A stretch of DNA of 64,000 bases from Pegea sp. RAD2-039. Its lineage: Eukaryota; Chordata; Thaliacea; Salpida; Salpidae. The stretch lies in assembly GCA_034620365.1 (NCBI GenBank), contig JAQGEQ010000379.1, positions 124,001 through 188,000 on the forward strand, given 5' to 3'. Shown piece after piece: positions 12,018 through 23,770 of the stretch. The stretch's first letter is position 1, and the number at the start of each line of letters is the position of its first letter. Made by a program: the position numbers and the translations under genes. The notes under the pieces are model-generated. The model was not told the origin of the DNA, ran no database searches, and saw nothing but the letters and a program-made list of their open reading frames with translations.

Positions 12018-13181
12018 TTAGAAATATTTTGAAGACATTTTTTCATAAACTTCTTCACTGGGATAACTTGCAGCATCATGTTTGTTTTCTCTACACTCTT
12101 TGTTGCTTGTCGAACCTCCTGAAACAGCGGAAAAAGAGGACATCTCTGCATATTCATCTTCCATAATCTCCTTTGGTACTTGATATATTTCTTCATCTTC
12201 ATATCTAGGACAGCATCTTGGAACCTCATAAATTGAAGAGCTCTGAATATGATGACTTTTCTTTAGCTCTTTTGGCATATGCGTTAATGACACTGCAGTC
12301 CGTGGTCTAGGCATCCTTTTAGACTTAATTTTTGGGACCTTTGCAATTTTTATTCTTTTTAATGATACTTTATTTACAACACAATTTTCATAAACTACAG
12401 AGTTAATTTCTTCTTCATGTTCATCTACTTGTGACTTAACGCTGCTGAAATTACTTTCTACGTATGTTGAAGTTCGCGGCAGATTATTATTAAAACTCCT
12501 TTTCAGATTTGGTTGTAATTGTTCATTGAAACGGGTTTGATTACTTATTTCTTCATCAATTATATGATCTGAGGACTTATCAGCTATCAATAAATCTTTA
12601 GATTTTTTAGATGATGTTTTTCTACATTTTATCCCAGACAAGATTCCAATAAATGCTAAAAATACCACCAAGAACAAAGCAGCAAATAAAACTGTGCCAA
12701 TCTTCCAAAAGTTAGTCTGATTTTCACAACTAACTTCCAAGGAATCTTTCAAACAGATAAATGACTCTTCTTTTAACTCACTATTACATCCAAACAGAAG
12801 TTGGCTTGATGGGAATAAACTAACTCTTCCTTTTTCTTTTAAGACTTCATCCCATTCCAAATCATTAATATCTAACTCAACACTTTTTACAGTGCCACAC
12901 TTATTTGTGACCACTGGGGCAACTGTCCAGCTGGACACACTTCTTTTGATGAAAGATTCATCTTGACCCAGACAATCTATTAAAAGCTTAGAAACTTCCT
13001 GAACCAAATCCTTAGTTTTAAGTTCAATCAAACTCGCATTATTTGCAGCACAATGTTTAAAAGAATCCTTTAAATTCATTTTCTCATCCACAACTAAAAT
13101 ATCTCCAACAGAAGTTGAAAATTCAAAGCCACAGCTGCTTGTATTAGCTGGTATTGAGATATTATTCATTATGTATACCAT
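12018..13181 (-). CDS. Type I membrane protein: C-type-lectin-like ectodomain and tyrosine-motif tail
   Basis: The visible frame gives 387 aa. Residues about 17-152 hold seven cysteines in a layout like a C-type lectin fold: SFKHCAANNASLIEL (helix-type segment), SSWTVAPVVTNKCG, then FGC and FICL near the end. Sequons such as NQT at 155 support an extracellular side. A transmembrane helix spans about 161-184, followed by a basic stop-transfer (KCRKTSSKKSK). The 200-residue cytoplasmic tail has tyrosines in SH2-ligand contexts: Y264 in VYENC (YxN, Grb2-type), Y318 in IYEVP and Y333 in IYQVP (YxxP, Crk-type), Y344 in YAEM and Y379 in YEKM (YxxM, PI3-kinase p85-type), plus a proline/basic stretch (RMPRPRT). 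No signal peptide is present, so an upstream exon is probably missing; an in-frame stop lies just before this ATG. Likely a surface recognition receptor signalling by tyrosine phosphorylation (inference). Confidence 0.75.
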   Translation of the reverse strand: MVYIMNNISIPANTSSCGFEFSTSVGDILVVDEKMNLKDSFKHCAANNASLIELKTKDLVQEVSKLLIDCLGQDESFIKRSVSSWTVAPVVTNKCGTVKSVELDINDLEWDEVLKEKGRVSLFPSSQLLFGCNSELKEESFICLKDSLEVSCENQTNFWKIGTVLFAALFLVVFLAFIGILSGIKCRKTSSKKSKDLLIADKSSDHIIDEEISNQTRFNEQLQPNLKRSFNNNLPRTSTYVESNFSSVKSQVDEHEEEINSVVYENCVVNKVSLKRIKIAKVPKIKSKRMPRPRTAVSLTHMPKELKKSHHIQSSSIYEVPRCCPRYEDEEIYQVPKEIMEDEYAEMSSFSAVSGGSTSNKECRENKHDAASYPSEEVYEKMSSKYF

Positions 13182-15310
13182 AAGTTATATGATTTATAAA
13201 GCTGAAACACTGTTAAAATGTAATCAATTATATTTGTGTAATTTTATATATGTTATGAAATATTAAATATTGAATTTAAATATTAAAATTTAAATCTTAA
13301 ATTTCACTGATTAGATTTTATTGTGATAGTTTTAATTAAACTTATTACTAATACGTTATGAATAAGCTTCATTGGTAACATTATTAAAATTTCAATAAAA
13401 TAAGAAATTGTTTAATTGTTGTGCTAATAATTAAAAAACAGTTATATATACATAATTTTTCTCAATTATTGCTTGAATAACTCTTAACAAAAAACTCTTA
13501 TGGTAAACTGAAAAATTAACTGTGAACTAAAATATAGACGAATAAAAGATTTTTCAAAATTCTAAGTTTTTAAAAAGAATTGAAAAAAAAATTAAAAGCA
13601 AATTATTTTTGAATACAAGATCTTTTTTATCGTAGAAAATAAATAAGGCCATAGTTTAAAATATTATTAGAAATGCATAAACAAACAATTTATATGTAAA
13701 ATAATAAAGTTACACAAAAGTCATGTTTAATCTACTTTTATCTAAAATCAGAAAATCGCAAATATTTCAAAAAAACTTTAATTTTCTTTATTTACATCTA
13801 CTTAAATATTATAGATATAATTGAAATTTTATTAATAAAGCATTGTATCCATGAAAAGTTGAAGAAATATGAAATTTACAAACTTTTAATTTACCCCTGT
13901 GATTGCTTGTTTAATACTGAGCACTGTGTAAACCATATACTGTAGTAATAACTCAAATAGTTACATTAACTAAATACTATTAGACGAAATATCTCTGTAG
14001 CAATTTTTTAAGCAACAAAATTGCAATGAAAAGCTAACTTTAAAACTAGATTTAGAAAAATAGAAGATATTAATTTTAGATTGTTACAAAACTTAAGCAC
14101 TATAAACTTTTAAAAATAGAAATATAAGCCTTTTGCTTTTAAGTTAAATATTATGCAACGCTTGATTATAATTATAAACATTTATAAAACAACTTATTGT
14201 GTTTAGAAATCAAAAAATCACGAGAAAGAAAAACCAGACCTTTATTTAATGTTTTATAGATACAAAATCATAAATAAGAATACTAAATCGTTTTAGATAG
14301 TCAAGAACAATAAATTCACTAGTTTATTAATAAAATATTTTTGATATTAGTATAATAATTATCGACTATGATCATTATAATAACATGATAAAATAAACTC
14401 ATCCAAAGTTAAAAACTATAACAAATGAATTTTTAGGTAGAAGAGATTTTACTTTATTAAAGTGATATAAGTGTTTGTAAAAACATTTGAAATGAATGAG
14501 ACACGCTGGATAATTGTACAGAGTTCATTACTAGAAACTACAACTCAAAATTAGAAATACTAACTTGTACATTTTTGCAATAATATGAAAGATATAGAAG
14601 TGTAAAAAAAATTTATTTTTAATAATAAGTTTTGTTTTTCCAGCTAAGTAAAAAGTATCTAGTTTTAAAGTAGTGTTTTGTTGGACTTTGAGACTATTAT
14701 AAGTTATGTATACTTTTAATTAATATAAAATGATGCTTGTAATCCCCAATCTATTTTAATTACTAGCAAAATTTACATTATGATACTTTAAAACTAACTG
14801 CAAAAGAGAAAATAAAAGTTAAATAAGCTTTACACAGTATAAAACAGAAGCAATTTGTAGAATAAAAATGATCGAAAAAATCTTTGTTGAGAGCATTAGA
14901 ATTAAAGTTCTTTTTCTTTCAAATTCCGGTAATAAGTAATATAATATAAAATTTTATATTAATTTTTATGATGTCCAAGAGGTTCATAAGGTTTAGAATT
15001 ATATAAAAACTTCTATGAGTAGACCTAGGTCCGTAAGAAGCTTTAATTCTTATCTGATTAAATTAGCTTCTTCTGAAATGATTCTTAAGTAAGTAGTCAG
15101 AAAGAGTTAAAAAGCTCTCTAAAAAGCTTTTCAGGTTCAAATTTCAAGATAATTTTAAAACGAAACCATTTCAATCGAAACGCCATAATAGTCATGTCAT
15201 CAATTTCAAACTTTAACTTGACCAAATGATACAAAATCAGTGAGATACTTTGAAGTCAATCTCAATTATCGTTTAATTGCTAAAAATAAACCCTAAGTCA
15301 TCTGGTTTTG
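13182..15310. other. AT-rich intergenic sequence
   Basis: Nothing convincing. The signal-peptide exon expected for the lectin-like gene at 12018-13181 should lie in this interval, but I could not pick it out. Confidence 0.5.
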
Positions 15311-16861
15311 TAGAAAAATATTATATTTATGAAGAAAACAAGTTTGATTTCGTAGAGGAAGTATCTGAAAATAATAAAGGGTTTGAATTTAGTTTTATTT
15401 GCTTATCGTTTTAGTAAATAAATTTATTTACATTTTATAAATATTTAGATTAGTTGTTTGTTTCTTATTTTAGATTTGCTGTATTACTAAGTAAGTTTAA
15501 AGTTTTGGTAAATAAATTGAATATGTAATGTTTAATTTAAGTCCGTTTTTTAAATTAATTAGTTTATTTAGAATATTTTGTAAAAAATACTATTATTAAA
15601 TAGATGATTTTATAATTTTCTACATAAATTTGCTTTGGATTGTTTTAAAGTTTTGAATTATTAATGATTTTAATTCTTAATAAATATTTCTAAAGTTAAA
15701 TTGTTTTTATTAAGACTTAGATTCTTATATATTTAATGGAAATTTTATTTTTAAACTAATTCATTAAATTAAATTTTATGATTTCTTTTTAACTTTTAAT
15801 ATTTTATATTCTTTAAAAGAATGAAATCAATTTTAATAACATTTTTTATTAAAGTTGATTACAATTATAATAAAATACTCTAAATATATAATTAAATATA
15901 TAACTAGATATCATAACTTTAATGAAATATAAGTTTTTAGCAATGATACTTATTCTGTAACTAATTATCTGAATTTATATTTTTCTATTTTGTTAATTTT
16001 TTTTGATTTGTAAAAAATAAGTTAAAAATATTTAAATAAACAAAAAATTACTTATATTGTTAGTTTTCATAATTTTGGACTAACAATTTTTTCTTATCTT
16101 GTTTATTACTCAGATTTTTATTTTCTTTTTAACAAAATTTATTATTCTAATTATGTTAAGTTGAAATAAACAATTATTTGATCTTATTTAATTTTTATAA
16201 CAAAATTTATTTTTATACATAAATAAAAACTTAATTGACATGTATATAATTTTTTCAATTTTTTTATTATATGAAGATTTATAAAATATATTTTTGGGTT
16301 ATTTGTAAACTATAATTCATTTATTTTATTAGATAATTATTTTTTGTTTTTAGTAATTAGCTTTTATTTAAATCATTTTGTTTCTTTATATTTAATTTGT
16401 TTTATTAGATTCTAAATGGTTAAAACTATTTCTGTAAAACTTATGATCTTAAAACTGAACAAATTCTAAAAGATGCTGATGACACATTTTAAATTGAAAA
16501 CCATTTAAACTTTCTGATATATTAAAAAATCATCTTAAGGTTTTATATTTTTTTATTAAGTGTATAAATTTGTCTTTAAATACTTTTAAATATATTTTAA
16601 AATTATATGAAATACTTTTTCATAAACTCTCACAATTTACTTTTATCTAACTGACTTATATATCTTATTTTTGCTTTCAAGTTATTTTAAACTAATTGTA
16701 TTTATTTTTAAAGCTTTTTTAACAAGCACACTAAAAAGCTAATTAGGAGTAAAGATTTAAATCATTAAGTTAACTTACAATCAAGAGTTTTTTTTTAATT
16801 TTATAAGTTTAAAACATATAATTGATGATAATCCACCATATATAAATTGTTGATGATGTAG
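15311..16861. other. AT-rich stretch with one open segment
   Basis: After TTTTGTAG at 15313 a plus-strand frame stays open for about 33 codons and includes NKFDFVEEVSENN. A similar open segment (QEYDFVNEYVPQN) follows ATTTCAG at 17237. The shared pattern hints at duplicated exons of an unrecognised gene leading to the exons at 17657-18005, but I found no convincing donor sites. The remainder is AT-rich without features. Confidence 0.25.
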
Positions 16862-17010
16862 ATATTTGAAAAATCTCAATATGAGATGTATATGAATGAA
16901 CTTGGTGTTTACAAATCTTATTATGCTTCTGATAATAACTTGTTAGCTGATATGAAGCAAACTGAAGAATACAAGACAGACAATCAAATAAGTCTTCATT
17001 CACAGAATAA
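16862..17010 (+). CDS. Candidate exon of unrecognised gene
   Basis: From 16862 a plus-strand frame reads about 50 codons before a stop, beginning IFEKSQYEMYMNELGVYKSY and ending in LHSQNK. Residue composition (E, K, Y, N balanced, no homopolymer) looks coding compared with its AT-rich surroundings. It is preceded by a weak acceptor (GATGATGTAG). No donor fits cleanly with the next exon, so the exon limits are unsure and the product is unknown. Confidence 0.3.
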
Positions 17011-17656
17011 ATAGGTTAATTAAAAATTTTCATCATAATTCTAAAGATATAAACTGAAATATATTTGTTTTATATCAAATAACTTCTTACAAAATAAAAT
17101 CTTTTCACTTTTAATCATTTATTTCCTCAATTTATGATTTAGCTTATCTTGTATTTGATGTTATTTAAGATTATTATCTGGTTTAAAAGTTGAGCAAAAT
17201 ATAGTTTGTTCTTAGAAAGCAAGATTTATAATTTCAGTTTGTTTACAAAAACAAGAATATGATTTTGTAAATGAATATGTTCCACAAAATATATTGGAAA
17301 ATCATAATTTATATTTTATGAGCATTTGTGAAAATGATCTAATATTTTCTTTTATTATTAAAAAAAATTGATTTATTTTCAATCTTTTTTGTTTTGATTT
17401 ATTTTAATTATGCACATATTATCACATATTTAAACTTTTAAATGAATTTTTATGACTTGTTCGTGTGTTGTAAGACAACCAAATTTAAGTATATATATGT
17501 CTGAATTCCTAATTATTTCTCTCATTATTTATTTTTCAATTGTTTAATACTTTTGAGGTTGTGTTTCAAATTTTTATAAAATAAAGTTACAAATTACAAA
17601 TTGTAAACAATAGTTATCCCCTAAGATTAAATCTAATTTATTTATTTGTATTTTAG

Positions 17657-18005
17657 ACTTGATGAAATTAATTTAGAATTAAGAGCAACTTTTGAAGAGA
17701 TGAATAAGAAATTTGTTAATTTAAAGGTACAATTAAGTGATTTGTAGTTATCTAATTACTTTATAAGTTGTGTTTATTTCATTCTTATGTTTGTGTTGTA
17801 GCTTGTTGGCATAAAATAGAATGTTTTGCAAACAGAAATTCCTTTAATAACTCAGTTTACTAATTTTCTAATAAGTTTGTCGTTTAGTAAATATTTTGCT
17901 TGTATTTGCTAATTCAATTTGACAATTATTTATATGAATTGGGAACAGGTTGTAGCTGAATGGTCTAAGATGTTGGTTAGTTTGATTACAGAAAACATAA
18001 ATTGA
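17657..18005 (+). CDS. Two candidate 3'-terminal exons of unrecognised gene
   Basis: Exon 17657-17726 follows a good acceptor (TTGTATTTTAG) and ends at AAAG|GTAC. It reads LDEINLELRATFEEMNKKF and is charged and helix-like, possibly coiled coil. Exon 17949-18005 follows GGGAACAG and continues in phase as VVAEWSKMLVSLITENIN then TGA. The junction keeps the frame with phase 0, which supports both. Upstream exons are unresolved and may include 16862-17010. The product is not recognised. Confidence 0.4.
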
Positions 18006-18189
18006 AGACGGACAATGAAAGAGCAACAGATGAAGGAATCAACAAATGAAGCATCTGAAAGAAACTCGACACTAAGAACCAAACAAACCTTCAAACAACC
18101 AACAAATATTTGCCACCAAGCTTTTACAACATCAATTAACAAATCACCAAAGTTCACTTCAAAACAACATTTCATTCAAAAAACTTCAT

Positions 18190-18251
18190 CCTCATCAGCA
18201 AAAGATCCTCATCAGTAAAAGATCCTCATCAGCAAAAGATCCTCATCAGCA
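18190..18251. repeat. 17-bp tandem repeat, about 3.6 copies
   Basis: CCTCATCAGCAAAAGAT is repeated in direct tandem with one base change. It sits about 250 bp upstream of the large satellite and shares its TCATC/GATCC-rich composition. Confidence 0.8.
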
Positions 18252-18496
18252 TGTCATCTTTCTCTAATCACAGAAGACGATCTTGTTAACAGTAAGATTC
18301 TTCTTCAATATTTTGTAAACTCAACCAAGCGTGACGAAATGATTTTCTGCAGCTACTTATTATCATGAAGAAAATTCGAGAAAAAGAGATTTGGAAACAC
18401 TGGAAAGAAGACCTCCTTTGTTGCTAGTGAGATTTATCAATCTTCTTTTAACTTAATCTAATCTTTAAGCTTGCAATTCAAAATTTACAATTGCAC

Positions 18497-21400
18497 TAAA
18501 TCCAAACATGACTTCATCTTCTAATTATTCTGATCTTCAAACTCTCTAACAACTTGTCTCAGAGTTACATCAGTTCATTCTGATATCTCCCATCTCTTCT
18601 CATGAAGATCCAAGCATGACTTCATCTTCTAATTATTCTGATCTTCAAACTCTCTAACAACTTGTCTCAGAGTTACATCAGTTCATTCTGATATCTTCCA
18701 TCTCTTCTTTTGAAGATGCAAACATGACTTTATCTTCTAATTATTCTGATCTTCAAACTCTCTAACAACTTGTCTCAGAGTTACATCAGTTCATTCTGAT
18801 ATCTTCCCATTTCTTCTTTTGAAGATGCAAACATGACTTCATCTTCTAATTATTCTGATCTTCAAACTCTCTAACAACTTGTCTCAGAGTTACATCAGTT
18901 CATTCTGATATCTTCCATCTCTTCTTTTGAAGACTCAAACATGACTTCATCTTCTAATTATTCTGATCTTCAAACCCTCTAACAACTTGTCTCAGAGTTA
19001 CATCAGTTCATTCTGATATCTTCCATTTCTTCTTTTGAAGATGCAAACATGACTTCATCTTCTAATTATTCTGATCTTCAAACTCTCTAAAAACTTGTCT
19101 CAGAGTTACATCAGTTCATTCTGATATCTTCCCATTTCTTCTTTTGAAGATGCAAACATGACTTCATCTTCTAATTATTCTGATCTTCAAACTCTCTAAC
19201 AACTTGTCTCAGAGTTACATCAGTTCATTCTGATATCTTCCATCTCTTCTTTTGAAGACTCAAACATGACTTCATCTTCTAATTATTCTGATCTTCAAAC
19301 TCTCTAACAACTTGTCTCAGAGTTACATCAGTTCATTCTGATATCTTCCATTTCTTCTTTTGAAGATGCAAACATGACTTCATCTTCTAATTATTCTGAT
19401 CTTCAAACTCTCTAACAACTTGTCTCAGAGTTACATCAGTTCATTCTGACATCTTCCCATCTCTTCTTTTGAAGACTCAAACATGACTTCATCTTCTAAT
19501 TATTCTGATCTTCAAAATCTCTAACAACTTGTCTCAGAGTTACATCAGTTCATTCTGATATCTTCCATCTCTTCTTTTGAAGATGCAAACATGACTTTAT
19601 CTTCTAATTATTCTGATCTTCAAACTCTCTAACAACTTGTCTCAGAGTTACATCAGTTCATTCTGATATCTTCCCATCTCTTCTTTTGAAGATGCAAACA
19701 TGACTTCATCTTCTAATTATTCTGATCTTCAAACTCTCTAACAACTTTTCTCAGAGTTACATCAGTTCATTCTGATATCTTCCCATCTCTTCTTTTGAAG
19801 ATTCAGACATGTGTTTATCTTCTTATTATTCTGATCTTCAAACTCTCTAACAACTTGTCTCAGAGTTACATCAGTTCATTCTGACATCTTCCATCTCTTC
19901 TTATGAAGATCCAAGCATGATTTCATCTTCTAATTATTCTGATCTTCAAACTCTCTAACAACTTGTCTCAGAGTTACATCAGTTCATTCTGATATCTTCC
20001 CATCTCTTCTTATGAAGATCCAAACATGACTTCATCTTCAAATTATTCTGATCTTCATACTCTCTAACAACTTTTCTCAGACCCACATCAGTTCATTCTG
20101 ATATCTGCCCATCTCTTCTTTTGAAGATTCAGACATGTGTTTATCTTCTTATTATTCTGATCTTCAAACTCTCTAACAACTTGTCTCAGAGTTACATCAG
20201 TTCATTCTGACATCTTCCATCTCTTCTTATGAAGATCCAAGCATGATTTCATCTTCTAATTATTCTGATCTTCAAACTCTCTAACAACTTGTCTCAGAGT
20301 TACATCAGTTCATTCTGATATCTTCCCATCTCTTCTTATGAAGATCCAAACATGACTTCATCTTCAAATTATTCTGATCTTCATACTCTCTAACAACTTT
20401 TCTCAGAGCCACATCAGTTCATTCTGATATCTTCCATCTCTTCTTATGAAGATCCAAACATGACTTCATCTTCAAATTATTCTGATCTTCAAACTCTCTA
20501 ACAACTTGTCTCAGAGTTACATCAGTTCATTCTGATATTTTCTCATCTCTTCTTATGAAGATCCAAACATGACTTCATCTTCAAATTATTCTGATCTTCA
20601 AACTCTCTAACAACTTTTCTCAGACCCACATCAGTTCATTCTGATATCTGCCCATCTCTTCTTTTGAAGATTCAGACATGTGTTTATCTTCTTATTATTC
20701 TGATCTTCAAACTCTCTAACAACTTGTCTCAGAGTTACATCAGTTCATTCTGATATCTTCCATCTCTTCTTATGAAGATTGAAGCATGATTTCATCTTCT
20801 AATTATTCTGATCTTCAAACTCTCTAACAACTTGTCTCAGAGTTACATCAGTTCATTCTGATATCTTCCCATCTCTTCTTATGAAGATCCAAACATGACT
20901 TCATCTTCAAATTATTCTGATCTTCAAACTCTCTAACAACTTTTCTCAGACCCACATCAGTTCATTCTGATATCTGCCCATCTCTTCTTTTGAAGATTCA
21001 GACATGTGTTTATCTTCTTATTATTCTGATCTTCAAACTCTCTAACAACTTGTCTCAGAGTTACATCAGTTCATTCTGATATCTTCCCATCTCTTCTTAT
21101 GAAGATCAAAGCATGATTTCATCTTCTAATTATTCTGATCTTCAAACTCTCTAACAACTTGTCTCAGAGTTACATCAGTTCATTCTGATATCTTCTCATC
21201 TCTTCTTATGAAGATCCAAGCATGATTTCATCTTCAAATTATTCTGATCTTCAAACTCTCTAACAACTTGTCTCAGAGCCACATCACTTCATTCTGATAT
21301 CTTCCATCTCTTCTTATGAAGATCCAAGCATGAATTCATCATCTAATTATTCTGATCTTCAAACTCTCTAACAACTTGTCTCAGAGTTACATCAGTTCAT

Positions 21401-22331
21401 TCTGATATCTTCCATCTCTTCTTATGAAGATCCAAGCATGACTTCATCTTCTAATTTTTCTGATCTTCAAACTCTCTAACAACTTGTCTCAGAGTTACAT
21501 CAGTTCATTCTGATATCTTCCCATCTCTTCTTATGAAGATCCAAGCATGACTTCATCTTCTAATTATTCTGATCTTCAAACTTTCTAACAACTTGTCTCA
21601 GAGTTACATCACTTCATTCTGATATCTTCCATCTCTTCTTATGAAGATGCAAACATGACTTCATCTTCATATTATTCTGATCTTCAAACTTTCTAACAAC
21701 CTTTCTCAGAGTTACATCAGTTCATTCTGATATCTTCCATCTCTTCTTATAAAGATTCAAATATGACTTCATCTTCATATTATTCTGATCTTCAAACTTT
21801 CTAACAACCTTTCTCAGAGTTACATCAGTTCATTCTGATGTCTTCCCATCTCTTCTTATGAAGATGCAAACATGACTTCATCTTCTTATTGTTCTGATCT
21901 TCAAACTCTCTAACAACTTGTCTCAGAGTTACATCAGTTCATTCTGATATCTTCCATCTCTTCTTATGAAGATCCAAACATGACTTCATCTTCTAATTAT
22001 TCTGATCTTCAAACTCTCTAACAACTTGTCTCAGAGTTACATCAGTTCATTCTGATGTCTTCCATCTCTTCTTATGAAGATCCAAACATGACTTCATCTT
22101 CTAATTATTCTGATCTTCAAACTCTCTAACAACTTGTCTCAGAGTTACATCAGTTCATTCTGATATCTTCCCATCTCTTCTTATGAAGATGCAAACATGG
22201 CTTCATCTTCAAATTATTCTGATCTTCAAACTCTCTAACAACTTGTCTCAGAGTTACATCTGTTCATTCTGATATCTTCCCATCTCTTCTTTTAAAAATT
22301 CAAACATGACTTCATCTTCAAATCTTTCTGA
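18497..22331. repeat. 108-109-bp satellite array, about 35 copies
   Basis: A direct tandem repeat with starts at 18510, 18618, 18726 and 18835, giving periods of 108, 108 and 109. Each unit contains GACTTCATCTTCTAATTATT, GATCTTCAAACTCTCTAACA, and CAGAGTTACATCAGTTCATT, then a variable TCTTCCCATCTCTTCTTATG part with the palindromic GAAGATC. Units differ by a few percent. A variant with TTCAGACATGTGTTTATC recurs near 19800, 20127, 20668 and 20995, at spacings of 3, 5 and 3 units, so there is higher-order structure. The 108-bp length is a whole number of codons, but stops occur in every frame of the consensus, so it is not a protein-coding repeat now. It runs directly into the leucine-rich-repeat fragment at 22425. 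Confidence 0.95.
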
Positions 22332-22424
22332 TATAATCTCTTCCTACTCATCAACATTCCTGCTACATCTCCTGCAAAATCTTTCAACAAAATCCAAACC
22401 TCTCTAATCTTTAATATCTTACAG

Positions 22425-22822
22425 GATCAGCAACAACCAATTAATCATTCTTCAAACATCCATCATCTCTGTCGACATCTCTTCCAATCACTTCAACATC
22501 TCAATCAAATCTTCCCGAATTTGTCACGCTTGAATGCGTCCAACAACAACCTTACTTCAGTAGATTGGGACCATTTCAACCAAATGGTAAGTCCGTGGTC
22601 ACCATTTGTCCACAGTCCAACAATTTATCTTTCCAGTTCTTATCACCTCTCGACCCATCTAGAAACATGATTGATGACGTCACACTGTCGCGAACCACGT
22701 GACTTCCGTCATTAACGAATCTTAACTTATCGTCCAATCACCTAACAAGATTTCAATCATGTGATGAACTTTATAAGCTTCCAGCGCTGACGTCACTTAC
22801 AATCGATCACAACTTGATCTGA
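22425..22822 (+). pseudogene. Leucine-rich-repeat gene fragment, two exons with an in-frame stop
   Basis: Exon 22425-22586 follows ATCTTACAG and reads through FPNLSRLNASNNNLTSVDW to a GTAAGT donor. A 50-bp intron (22587-22636, ending TTTCCAG) is followed by an exon continuing in phase: LSPLDPSRNMIDDVTLSRTT, then TGA at 22700-22702, then still in the same frame LPSLTNLNLSSNHLTRF and LPALTSLTIDHNLI before a second TGA at 22820. The LxxLxLSxNxL pattern is the standard leucine-rich repeat. Because clear repeats continue past the first stop in frame, that stop looks like a nonsense change (possibly TGG to TGA). N- and C-terminal parts of the gene were not found. It abuts the 108-bp satellite. Confidence 0.65.
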
Positions 22823-23281
22823 TATGCTAATCCTTAGATCAAGGATCTCAATCTGTGTCCCTCTTTCAAGCATCTTTTTTGATAAAATAAAAACAACTAA
22901 GCACAAAAGAGTTTTTTGTAGTTAATTAGGATTTATAATTCTTTTAAAATCTTAAAAGCAAATTTTATTCTAAACCATTAACTAACATCACAGTCTTCAA
23001 TTTCAAAGTAAACTTTTTGGTCGTGACTAAGAATTGATTTGTGAAATTTAAAATTTATAAAAATTTGTTCTAAATACAAAATATTCTTTCATCAGTATAT
23101 TTAGGTAACTTATTATAATTTTTTTACTTCTCATGTAATTGCTTTATAGTTTCAATGTTAACTAATATTTTTAGATATACAATTAATTGTAAGTTTAGTT
23201 ATTTGGATGAATAAAATGAAAGTTTAACTTCTTCTATTAAAAGTTTCAACCTGATCTCTATAAACTTATTTTTGTAATTGA
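22823..23281. other. Short AT-rich spacer
   Basis: No gene or repeat recognised. Confidence 0.5.
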
Positions 23282-23535
23282 CGCGATTATCAGACATCTT
23301 GATAAGATTTTTCGACATTTATCAGCGATTCATCCGTAATTGAATCTTACTATCTCCTTGTTCTGATGCAAAGATATTCTTAAACACTTTAACTTGATTT
23401 CCAGTTTGTAGAAAATGATGCACAAAAACTTCACTTGGTTTCTTTATAGACAGCAGATACAGCTTCATGTCAGTTTCTACATAAGTCTGGCAGCTTTGAA
23501 AGTACTTTTTCATATCTTCAGCTGTATAACTAACA
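23282..23535 (-). other. Possible minus-strand exon fragment, unidentified
   Basis: A minus-strand frame of 63 codons at 23322-23513 (MKKYFQSCQTYVETDMKLYL at its start, HHFLQTGNQVKVF later) can be extended upstream as SYTAEDMKKYF. Composition is more protein-like than the surroundings and it abuts a LINE fragment on the same strand. I do not recognise it. It may be a host exon fragment or part of an element. Confidence 0.25.
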
Positions 23536-23770
23536 AGTACAATAGATCTCGTAGATATCGCCTGAACAGATTCGATTTGTTGATATCACCAACTTGATAT
23601 GACATCCATGCACTGACATTGTATTCATGAATTTGTTCCTAAGGTTTAGGAATGAAGATGTTTGTAGAGTAATGAATCAATTGATGGGAAATTTAAAGGA
23701 AATTACAGCTGGTTGAGGAGGGAAAGTTATTAATTCAGACTTTGTGGGCTGGATTCTGACTAAAGATTAT
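23536..23770 (-). mobile_element. LINE reverse-transcriptase C-terminal fragment
   Basis: Read on the minus strand this matches parts of the plus-strand LINE fragment at 30890-31230. In both, GTTGGTGATATCAA is followed by AATCGAATCTGTTCAGGCGA, and both contain CCAGCCCACAAA near the other end. In the family's frame this corresponds to the DIKKIESVQ-type motif found after the palm domain of CR1/L2/Jockey-type reverse transcriptases. Decayed, without an intact frame. Confidence 0.65.

Noticed and set aside
17930-18218. Overlapping frames on both strands (81 and 67 codons)
   Set aside because: Low-complexity Ser/Thr/Lys-rich translation in repeat-prone sequence just before the satellite, with no splice or start context.
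18497-22331. CRISPR-like array of regular repeats
   Set aside because: Units are contiguous tandem copies of 108-109 bp with no unique spacers, in eukaryotic sequence.
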